From an uncultured Porphyromonas sp. (GTDB lineage Bacteria > Bacteroidota > Bacteroidia > Bacteroidales > Porphyromonadaceae): a stretch of DNA of 11,821 nt. The notes below the pieces were generated by a model, which saw only the letters and a list, made by a program, of their open reading frames with translations, was not told where the DNA came from and did no database searches. The stretch lies in contig NZ_CAMYEZ010000065.1 in the NCBI RefSeq assembly GCF_947254915.1, positions 1 through 11,821 of the forward strand. Reading direction: 5' to 3'. The translations under genes and the position numbers were made by a program. Below, one piece after another: positions 7,228 through 11,821 of the stretch (its first letter is position 1; each line of letters opens with the position of its first letter).

Positions 7228-8004
7228 ATGAGTAACAGCAAACAATCTCTCTGCACAGACAGACAGACAGCGTGGACACTCCTTGCCCTCCTCATCGGGT
7301 TTGTGACCATCGGACTTGTGGCATCATCCTGTGCAACGAGAAGAAAGTCAACACTTCCGCCCTATGATTTGATCGCTAGTCCTGTAGGACAAAGATATCT
7401 TACGAGACCATCACGAGCAGAGGTTGATAGCCTAGTCACTATCTATGGTCGCAACAAGGGCTTACTCCCAGAGTACTCAGATGTCTTAGTCGTAGCTCTA
7501 TCCTACTACCCTGAGCTTCAGTCTACGTATATCAAATTTGAATATTCAAGCGAGCAAACAACTATGGCTTCCCGACCAGCGTCCGTTTTCTCTCCTAGGC
7601 GATATAAGATAGTTATCAACAACGACCCACAGTTCAAGGGGATACCTTTTGACTCTATTCCCTACAACGCAGCTGTTGGCATCGTCGGACATGAGCTAGC
7701 ACACATCGTGGAGTACGAGACCAAGACCCTCTTAGGTCTTCTAGACTGCTTGTTACTATACTCTGACAAGTCTCACGGGAAGGCATACTTCGAGAAGACA
7801 ACAGATCTCACGACCATCCAGCATGGTTTAGGCTGGCAGCTCTATGACTGGGCTAAGTACGCTATGTATGATAACCAGATAGCTAGTGAAGAGTACAAAG
7901 CGTTCAAGCAACGCACATACTTATCCCCCGATGAGATCGAGCAGTACATACGCCACTACGCCAAGTACGCCACACCCTATCTCAAGACTCTCCAAGCTAA
8001 GTAA
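7228..8004 (+). CDS. Probable lipoprotein zinc metallopeptidase (HExxH)
   Basis: A 258-aa protein of no family I can name with certainty. Residues 16-33 are hydrophobic after a short polar stretch with R12, and VASSC ends at C35, which could be a lipobox cysteine, though the -3 residue is alanine rather than leucine. The zinc-binding motif HELAH is at 155-159. About 30 residues later comes E189-K-T-T-D193 followed by IQHGLGWQL, the E-xx-TD layout that supplies the third metal ligand in several Bacteroidota HExxH proteins. I infer an exported, membrane-anchored peptidase; the substrate is unknown. The first ATG is 22 nt after a TACCTTTG box. The capA-like gene begins 15 nt after its stop, so the two are probably co-transcribed. 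Confidence 0.75.
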   Translation: MSNSKQSLCTDRQTAWTLLALLIGFVTIGLVASSCATRRKSTLPPYDLIASPVGQRYLTRPSRAEVDSLVTIYGRNKGLLPEYSDVLVVALSYYPELQSTYIKFEYSSEQTTMASRPASVFSPRRYKIVINNDPQFKGIPFDSIPYNAAVGIVGHELAHIVEYETKTLLGLLDCLLLYSDKSHGKAYFEKTTDLTTIQHGLGWQLYDWAKYAMYDNQIASEEYKAFKQRTYLSPDEIEQYIRHYAKYATPYLKTLQAK

Positions 8005-8019
8005 GACACCTCTCCGACT

Positions 8020-9066
8020 ATGAGACAACCAGGGACACACTGGTGGGGATCGCCCTATACCTTTAGTGAGAAAATGGACTTCCTTAAATATAGGATCCTC
8101 TCACCCAAGGAACCTTCCGAGGTCAAAGCTCCTGAAGGTATGCAGCCCCTCGTATCTGATTACACCTTTATATCAGACTCTTATGAAAAGGGAAAGGAGG
8201 TCTCAATTATCTTCACTGGAGATCTAATGCCCTTTGGCGATACTAAGCCAAGCCACACGATAGCACTGGAGCAGTTCCTAGCATCGGCAGACTATATTGT
8301 TTTTAATCTTGAGGGCATTGTCACTGATAGACGACGCTTCCTCGCTCTATCCCATAGCCACACCCCACTCTACGACTATCTGCACACTTCGTTCGGACGA
8401 GGAGTAATCCTAAACATAGCCAACAACCACGCCTCAGACTTCGGGCGCAAAGCGTTCAGTCTGCAAAATCAACGGCTTAGAGATCAAGGCTTCTTAGTCA
8501 TCGGAGATACCCCTACCCCACTTACGATTGAAGACCAAATCACACTCTCTGCTAGTACATTCCTAAGCAATCAGCCACCTATCATCGAGACGCTTAGCCT
8601 GAGCCATCCATCAATTTCTCACGAATGGAGACCTCCCCAGCACACCTACAATATCTTTATGCCACACTGGGGCTATGAGATGCACCTATCCCCGACACAA
8701 GAACAGATTAAGATGTACCACAGCATCGTCCCAGCAATCTATGATAGTGTCATAGGCAATCACGCCCACACGCCCCAGCCAGTATATCTATCTGAGAGCT
8801 CTGTCTTGGCAACATCGCTCGGCAACTATTGCTACCTCAACCACAACCCCAACCACTGGATGGGAAGCCTACTGAAGTGCACCTTCACCATTCAGGAGAG
8901 CTCTAATACCAAGCCCCTACTCTCCCGTGTAGAGCTACGTCATACGATACAGCATATCACTAGAAGCAGGCTCCAGCTAGACCTTGTGGACACTATAGAC
9001 TATCGCTCACTCCGCAAAGCGACCAACTTTTACCGCTGGAACTATCTCAAAGACCTCCTCAAGTGA
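8020..9066 (+). CDS. CapA family protein (PGA_cap, metallophosphoesterase-like)
   Basis: A 348-aa protein with the full motif set of the CapA/poly-gamma-glutamate-capsule family (PF09587), related to calcineurin-like phosphoesterases. Visible are G67-D68 in FTGDLMPFGD, N97-L-E99, A134-N-N-H137 with D140, H216-W-G-x-E220, and G246-N-H248-x-H250 with Q253, then the family's SLGNY. The metal-binding residues therefore look intact. CapA of Bacillus takes part in making poly-gamma-glutamate capsule with CapB and CapC, which are not seen here; many Bacteroidota homologues stand alone and their role is unclear. No signal peptide or membrane segment is apparent and the first 50 residues are unlike the family core, so the true start could differ. 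It probably shares a transcript with the upstream metallopeptidase gene. Confidence 0.85.
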   Translation: MRQPGTHWWGSPYTFSEKMDFLKYRILSPKEPSEVKAPEGMQPLVSDYTFISDSYEKGKEVSIIFTGDLMPFGDTKPSHTIALEQFLASADYIVFNLEGIVTDRRRFLALSHSHTPLYDYLHTSFGRGVILNIANNHASDFGRKAFSLQNQRLRDQGFLVIGDTPTPLTIEDQITLSASTFLSNQPPIIETLSLSHPSISHEWRPPQHTYNIFMPHWGYEMHLSPTQEQIKMYHSIVPAIYDSVIGNHAHTPQPVYLSESSVLATSLGNYCYLNHNPNHWMGSLLKCTFTIQESSNTKPLLSRVELRHTIQHITRSRLQLDLVDTIDYRSLRKATNFYRWNYLKDLLK

Positions 9067-9181
9067 AGCCCCCCCTATTCCTAGAATCTGTAACTATCAC
9101 AGAGAAGTTATCTCCCAGTGTTAAGCAAATGCGAACATTCTCATATTGGGGTGTTGGGAAGAGGCTATCTCTAATGGCTGT

Positions 9182-9212
9182 ACGATGAATGAATTCCCCG
9201 CAATTTCATCGT
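9182..9212 (+). terminator. Possible terminator hairpin after capA
   Basis: ACGATGAA (9182-9189) and TTCATCGT (9205-9212) pair perfectly over 8 bp around a 15-nt loop, followed by TCTTGATTTT. The loop is long and the T-run interrupted, so termination of the metallopeptidase-capA transcript is only plausible. Confidence 0.35.
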
Positions 9213-9219
9213 TCTTGAT

Positions 9220-9250
9220 TTTGGGAGAAGAGATAGTTTTTGTACCTTTG
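9220..9250 (+). promoter_or_regulatory. Consensus Bacteroidota promoter ahead of tRNA-Arg
   Basis: TTTG (9220-9223), a 19-nt spacer, then TACCTTTG (9243-9250) match both elements of the Bacteroidota housekeeping promoter. Transcription would start near 9257, giving a leader of about 110 nt before the tRNA. Confidence 0.8.
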
Positions 9251-9339
9251 CCAAACCGTAGTGGTATTGAGGGTAGTCAAGATTGGCTTTTTGATCAGAT
9301 GGGCATAGCGTCTAGCTTGCGATAGTCCGCTACGAAGAT

Positions 9340-9357
9340 ACACTCTGTGAAGAGTGT
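9340..9357 (+). other. Leader hairpin with GNRA loop before the tRNA
   Basis: ACACTCT (9340-9346), the tetraloop GTGA, and AGAGTGT (9351-9357) form a perfect 7-bp hairpin that ends 11 nt before the mature tRNA. It may guide processing of the 5' leader of the precursor. Confidence 0.5.
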
Positions 9358-9368
9358 GGGTATACATA

Positions 9369-9442
9369 GGTCGAGTAGCTCAGCTGGATAGAGCAACTGC
9401 CTTCTAAGCAGTAGGTCTTGGGTTCGAATCCCAACTCGATCA
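9369..9442 (+). tRNA. tRNA-Arg (anticodon TCT)
   Basis: A 74-nt cloverleaf without encoded CCA. The acceptor stem is GGTCGAG with CTCGATC (one G-U pair), the D-stem GCTC/GAGC, the anticodon stem ACTGC/GCAGT with loop CTTCTAA (anticodon TCT at 9403-9405), the T-stem TTGGG/CCCAA with loop TTCGAAT, and discriminator A. It reads AGA/AGG codons. It has its own promoter and terminator. The recombinase gene directly downstream points to its 3' end as an integration site. Confidence 0.97.
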
Positions 9443-9461
9443 CAAAACTTGTAATTTGCTT

Positions 9462-9488
9462 ATAGAGCGGTACTTACCGCTCTATTTT
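9462..9488 (+). terminator. Rho-independent terminator of tRNA-Arg
   Basis: ATAGAGCGGT (9462-9471), loop ACTT, and ACCGCTCTAT (9476-9485) form a perfect 10-bp hairpin with TTTT at 9485-9488. It lies 20 nt after the tRNA. A coding start for the recombinase at the TTG at 9456 would place its first codons inside this terminator, which argues for a later start. Confidence 0.85.
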
Positions 9489-9540
9489 CGTTTGAAAAGC
9501 GGTGTTTTTTGTCGGGTTTTCTGTCGCAACATCGGAAAAA

Positions 9541-9580
9541 ACATGCCAAAACATCGCAAAACGTCGCAAAACCCCGCAAT
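9541..9580. repeat. 10-bp phased tandem repeat between tRNA and recombinase
   Basis: Four consecutive 10-mers, ACATGCCAAA, ACATCGCAAA, ACGTCGCAAA and ACCCCGCAAT, form an array phased close to one DNA helical turn. The related CTGTCGCAAC lies two units upstream (9521-9530). The position suits binding of the recombinase or an accessory factor at the attachment site. Confidence 0.7.
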
Positions 9581-9589
9581 TTTCAGCAA

Positions 9590-9624
9590 ATTCTCAGCAC
9601 ATTCCTCGGCACATTCCTCGGCAC
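9590..9624. repeat. 12-bp tandem repeat upstream of recombinase
   Basis: Two identical 12-mers ATTCCTCGGCAC (9601-9612 and 9613-9624) follow a diverged copy ATTCTCAGCAC (9590-9600). If this stretch were coding it would give a low-complexity AHSSAHSSA tract unlike a recombinase N-terminus. Confidence 0.75.
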
Positions 9625-9631
9625 AAAGCAC

Positions 9632-9639
9632 TAAATTTG
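9632..9639 (+). promoter_or_regulatory. Possible -7 box for the recombinase gene
   Basis: TAAATTTG matches TAnnTTTG and lies 90 nt before the preferred ATG at 9729. No TTTG is found at the -33 distance, so the call rests on one box only. Confidence 0.3.
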
Positions 9640-9728
9640 CCACGGAGCAAGAGACAAAAAAGAGAGCGAAAACGAACCTATCACCCAAAGCTCCAAAGCG
9701 AATAGGACGACTAGGACAAATAGAGGAT

Positions 9729-10961
9729 ATGAGAGCAAAACTAAGACTAGACAGAAGACGAACCAAAGCGGACGGCACTTACCCAATCATTATGTACTAC
9801 AACTTCAAGGGACGCAGTGTCGTTGAGCCTACGGGCTGGAGTGTCTTCATCGAGCAATGGGACGATGAGATGCGGGAGGTCGTACACCACCCCGAGGCGC
9901 GTATGCTCAATGCGATGCTACACGAGCGCATCGTATCGCTAGAGGAAGCACTCATACGCTTGCAATACGAGGGCGCGCTAGACGATATTGACAGCGTCTC
10001 AGAGGTACGACAAGTAGTAGGGGAGTACTTAGGACTGACGGTTCGCAAGATAGCCAAGCGGATACCCAGCGGGGGCTTTTGGGCAACCTTTGAAGAGTTC
10101 GCAGAGAGTAGACCTGCAGAGGGTACGAAAGGACTGTACAGACAAACGATGCGCAGGATACAAGCCTTTGACAAGCGATGCGAAGAGCTCACGTGGGAGG
10201 ATGTAGATGTAGCGTGGCTCAAGCGCTTTGAAGCATTCTTAGCCAAGACCAGTCGCTCATCTAACGGGCGGGCTATACCGCTACGCAATATCCGTGCGGT
10301 GTTCAACTTCGCAATAGACGAGGAGCGTACGACACTCTACCCCTTTAGACGGTTCAAGATACGGACAGAGCAGACCCGCAAGCGTGCCCTAACCGTAGAG
10401 GAGCTACGGGAGATAGTCCAGCTAGACTTGCCCGAAGACCTCGCCTTGCATCGTGATGTCTTCCTCCTCTCCTTTTGTCTCATCGGTATCAATATGGTAG
10501 ACTTGTCACGGCTCACGGAGGTTAAGCGGGGGCGCATTGAGTACAAGCGAGCCAAGACGGGGCGCCTATACTCTATCAAAGTAGAGCCTGAGACCAAAAA
10601 GCTCTTAGCCCGTCTTAAAGGGCAAAAGCTCCTTGTCGGTGTCTTTGAGAAATACAAAACCTACAAAGACTACATAGCTCACTGCAACGATGCGCTCAAA
10701 AAGCTCGGACGAGTGCATATAGGCAAGCAAGGGCGCAGGACGTTTGAGCCTATCTGTGACGAACTGACCACCTATTGGGCGCGTCATACGTGGGCGACTC
10801 TTGCGTCACGGCTAGACGTACCCAAGGACACCATAAGACGCGCCCTCGGACACGCTGACAATTCAGTCACCGACATCTACATAGACTTTGACGATACCAA
10901 GATAGACGAGGCGAACCGCAAGGTCTTGGACTACGTCTTTGGCGGTATCAAGAAGTGGTGA
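9729..10961 (+). CDS. int: Tyrosine recombinase/integrase of a tRNA-Arg-linked element
   Basis: A 410-aa site-specific recombinase. Residues 1-60 resemble the arm-DNA-binding domain of Bacteroidota integrases (KLRLDRRRTKADGTYPI), about 110-210 a SAM-like core-binding domain, and 220-405 the catalytic domain. Catalytic positions seen are K276 (RAKT), R352 in YWARHTW, H375 (LGHAD) and the nucleophile Y384 (TDIYIDF). The first arginine is replaced by N255 (LIGINMVDL) and the usual histidine before R352 is Y349, as I recall for other Bacteroidota integrases. The frame is open from a TTG at 9456, but that overlaps the tRNA terminator. An ATG at 9543 (472 aa) would add a low-complexity repeat, so I prefer 9729. 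It probably catalyses integration and excision at the tRNA-Arg 3' end. Confidence 0.92.
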   Translation: MRAKLRLDRRRTKADGTYPIIMYYNFKGRSVVEPTGWSVFIEQWDDEMREVVHHPEARMLNAMLHERIVSLEEALIRLQYEGALDDIDSVSEVRQVVGEYLGLTVRKIAKRIPSGGFWATFEEFAESRPAEGTKGLYRQTMRRIQAFDKRCEELTWEDVDVAWLKRFEAFLAKTSRSSNGRAIPLRNIRAVFNFAIDEERTTLYPFRRFKIRTEQTRKRALTVEELREIVQLDLPEDLALHRDVFLLSFCLIGINMVDLSRLTEVKRGRIEYKRAKTGRLYSIKVEPETKKLLARLKGQKLLVGVFEKYKTYKDYIAHCNDALKKLGRVHIGKQGRRTFEPICDELTTYWARHTWATLASRLDVPKDTIRRALGHADNSVTDIYIDFDDTKIDEANRKVLDYVFGGIKKW

Positions 10962-10968
10962 TACAACA

Positions 10969-11000
10969 AGCCCCCACGAGCTGGTCGGCTGGTGGGGGCT
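10969..11000. terminator. Hairpin between convergent int and DUF5053 genes
   Basis: AGCCCCCAC (10969-10977) pairs with GTGGGGGCT (10992-11000) over 9 bp, with a further AGC/GCT pair inside the loop. It starts 8 nt after the recombinase stop codon. No U-tract follows on the plus strand, so it is a strong GC-rich hairpin that may end or protect the transcript rather than a classical terminator. Confidence 0.6.
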
Positions 11001-11058
11001 GGGGTGCACTCCATAGGCTAGAGCGACTTCTGTCAATAAGGAGCCGATGCGACCCCGC

Positions 11059-11313
11059 CTATATGCTTTCGGCTGCTTGTCTGATGCGCTCGCTTAGGTC
11101 TAGGAGTGCTTCTCGCATCTGAGTGGCTTCTTCTTGGTTGAAGCCTCCTTGCTTGCCGTTTCCATCGATGCCGTCCATCTTGTGGTAAAACCACGAAGAG
11201 GAGCGGTGGAAATAAGTATTTGCAAAGTCTCGCCACGAAATGGCTTGTAGTACGCCTTGCATCTTCTTTTTCATATCGTTGATGAGCTCGGGTGTCGTGA
11301 TTACTGTTTCCAT
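11059..11313 (-). CDS. DUF5053 family protein, possible small DNA-binding protein
   Basis: An 84-aa protein (METVITTPELINDMKKK...) that I recognise as DUF5053, a Bacteroidota family, from the pattern ISWRDFANTYFHRSSSWFYHK (residues 25-45), then NGK, and an ending ALLDLSERIRQAAESI. The 25-45 region reads like a helix-turn-helix, with SSSWFYHKM as a possible recognition helix; DNA binding is my inference, since the family has no assigned function that I know. No signal peptide or membrane segment. It lies 45 nt downstream of a 52-aa gene in the same direction and converges on the integrase, so it probably belongs to the same mobile element. It could be a regulator or a recombination directionality factor, but nothing proves this. 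Confidence 0.8.
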   Translation of the reverse strand: METVITTPELINDMKKKMQGVLQAISWRDFANTYFHRSSSWFYHKMDGIDGNGKQGGFNQEEATQMREALLDLSERIRQAAESI

Positions 11314-11358
11314 AAGGCTGTAGTGTTGATAGGTGTTTTGTGTAGCGGGGCTAGGGTG

Positions 11359-11517
11359 CTACTCGTACGGTTGTCTCACCATTGAGTCAAAGAGTTGTTG
11401 CAAATCCCATAGTAGTTCGGGATAGCCGTTCGGATAGGAGCGGTTATAGTTTCTCAAGCTCTCTATCAGCTCTTTTTCTTTGGGCGTTACCGCCATTTGT
11501 TCTGTCCTTTGTTGCAT
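11359..11517 (-). CDS. Small conserved-looking protein of 52 residues
   Basis: Encodes MQQRTEQMAVTPKEKELIES and ends SMVRQPYE. The central TPKEKELIESLRNYNRSYPNG resembles short proteins I have seen in Bacteroidota mobile regions (TPKE-LI-IRNY--AYPNG), but I cannot give a family name. It is soluble and charged, with no membrane segment. A second in-frame ATG at 11496 would give 45 residues and is equally possible. A consensus promoter lies just upstream (-7 box 26 nt before the ATG), which supports real expression, and the DUF5053 gene follows 45 nt after its stop. The function is unknown; the context suggests a control protein of the element. Confidence 0.65.
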   Translation of the reverse strand: MQQRTEQMAVTPKEKELIESLRNYNRSYPNGYPELLWDLQQLFDSMVRQPYE

Positions 11518-11542
11518 CGGATTTAATTTCTTATTGACACCA

Positions 11543-11574
11543 CAAAGGTACTACAAATAATCGTACTATACAAC
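11543..11574 (-). promoter_or_regulatory. Promoter of the 52-aa/DUF5053 operon
   Basis: On the minus strand GTTG (11574-11571), a 20-nt spacer, then TACCTTTG (11550-11543) match the Bacteroidota promoter. Transcription would start near 11536, about 19 nt before the first ATG. The 22-bp repeat array begins 18 bp upstream of the -33 element. Confidence 0.75.
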
Positions 11575-11591
11575 TGTCTAGGATAGCAAAT

Positions 11592-11701
11592 AGACACTAG
11601 TCTATCAATCAAAAGACATATGTCTATCAGTCAAAAGACACTAGTCTATTGAAAAAAAGACCTAGGTCTATTAGAAAATAATCCTAGGAACTATTAGGGG
11701 G
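11592..11701. repeat. Array of five 22-bp units with palindromic cores
   Basis: Units start at 11592, 11614, 11636, 11658 and 11680, an exact 22-bp period with no separate spacers. Four units begin AGACNNNNGTCTAT; the centres are ACTA, ATAT, ACTA and CTAG, so units 2 and 4 (AGACATATGTCT, AGACCTAGGTCT) are perfect 12-bp palindromes. The fifth, AATCCTAGGAACTATT, keeps only the centre and the trailing TATT but stays in register. Between cores lie A-rich stretches. Dyad sites spaced about two helical turns apart, directly upstream of a promoter, look like an operator or activator array or an iteron cluster. It is not CRISPR, because the units abut and no unique spacers exist. Confidence 0.9.
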
Positions 11702-11821
11702 AAGGGCATTAGGAAGAGGATTGTGTGTAAGTAGATGGAAATGAGAGCGGTTCGCACGATATCTCCGTGGTTTGCACTGCGAGGTAAAGTGCAGAAAGCG
11801 TGGATTTGTGCAGAAGTTCCG
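11702..11821. other. Window end: small inverted and direct repeats, no firm gene
   Basis: TGCACT and AGTGCA (about 11773-11778 and 11788-11793) form a short inverted repeat, and GTGCAGAA occurs twice (11789-11796 and 11808-11815). A rightward frame opens at ATG 11735 and stays open for 29 codons to the window edge, but has no promoter box and no recognisable similarity. It may be the start of a gene or a dispersed repeat; the window does not allow a choice. Confidence 0.35.

Larger units (their letters stand above)
9067..9368. other. Spacer between capA and tRNA-Arg
   Basis: No gene is supported in this 300-nt stretch; the longest plausible frame from 9131 is only 19 codons. It holds a hairpin (9182-9212), an 8-bp inverted repeat CTATCTCT/AGAGATAG (9165-9172 and 9229-9236) whose right arm lies inside the tRNA promoter, the promoter itself (9220-9250), and a leader hairpin (9340-9357). 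Confidence 0.6.

Noticed and set aside
9456..9728. Integrase start at TTG 9456 or ATG 9543
   Set aside because: The first lies before the tRNA terminator hairpin and both add low-complexity sequence from DNA repeats; ATG 9729 begins the normal arm-binding domain.
9782..10306. Minus-strand open frame of 169 codons inside the integrase
   Set aside because: Shadow frame rich in Ser, Arg and Leu, with no recognisable domain, opposite a well-supported gene.
11592..11701. CRISPR array
   Set aside because: Units of 22 bp abut, differ only slightly between cores, and have no unique spacers or cas genes nearby.
11735..11821. Partial rightward gene at the window edge
   Set aside because: Only 29 codons, no promoter box and short repeats in the same stretch; cannot be supported.

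Overview
The window looks like chromosome of a Bacteroidota anaerobe, most likely a Porphyromonas with near-50% GC (the P. asaccharolytica/uenonis group would fit; this is inference). The reasons are the TAnnTTTG-type -7 promoter boxes (TACCTTTG occurs four times in the right places), the lack of Shine-Dalgarno sequences, a Bacteroidota-type tyrosine recombinase and DUF5053 protein, and the gene content of an amino-acid fermenter.

Left half (about 1-6800, minus strand): one operon for the B12-dependent methylaspartate route of glutamate fermentation. In transcription order it is glmS (cobalamin-binding subunit), glmL (reactivating ATPase), glmE (catalytic subunit), mal (methylaspartate ammonia-lyase), an AtuA/DUF1446 protein and a DUF4387 protein. 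GlmS/GlmE convert L-glutamate to 3-methylaspartate, GlmL reactivates the mutase, and Mal removes ammonia to give mesaconate. The known next enzymes, mesaconase and citramalate lyase, are not in the window; the AtuA/DUF4387 pair of unknown activity sits there instead. The operon has a TACCTTTG promoter about 215 nt ahead of glmS, a structured leader, a stem-loop between glmE and mal, 7-bp tandem repeats between mal and the AtuA gene, and interleaved inverted repeats after the last gene.

Middle (about 6800-9070): a 344-bp MITE-like element with perfect 17-bp terminal inverted repeats lies between the glm promoter and a rightward promoter. The rightward unit encodes a probable lipoprotein metallopeptidase (HELAH motif) and a CapA-family metallophosphoesterase-like protein without a signal peptide.

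Right part (about 9070-11821): a tRNA-Arg(UCU) with its own promoter and terminator is followed at once by a tyrosine recombinase gene reading away from it, the usual layout of an integrative element inserted in a tRNA 3' end. Tandem 10-bp and 12-bp repeats lie between the tRNA and the recombinase. Beyond a hairpin between convergent genes is a leftward operon of two small genes (52 aa, and an 84-aa DUF5053 protein). It has a good Bacteroidota promoter, and just upstream of that an array of five 22-bp units with palindromic cores. The array plus the small DUF5053 operon is the least explained and most interesting signal here. The far end of the supposed element is outside the window, so its nature (prophage, ICE or other island) cannot be settled.
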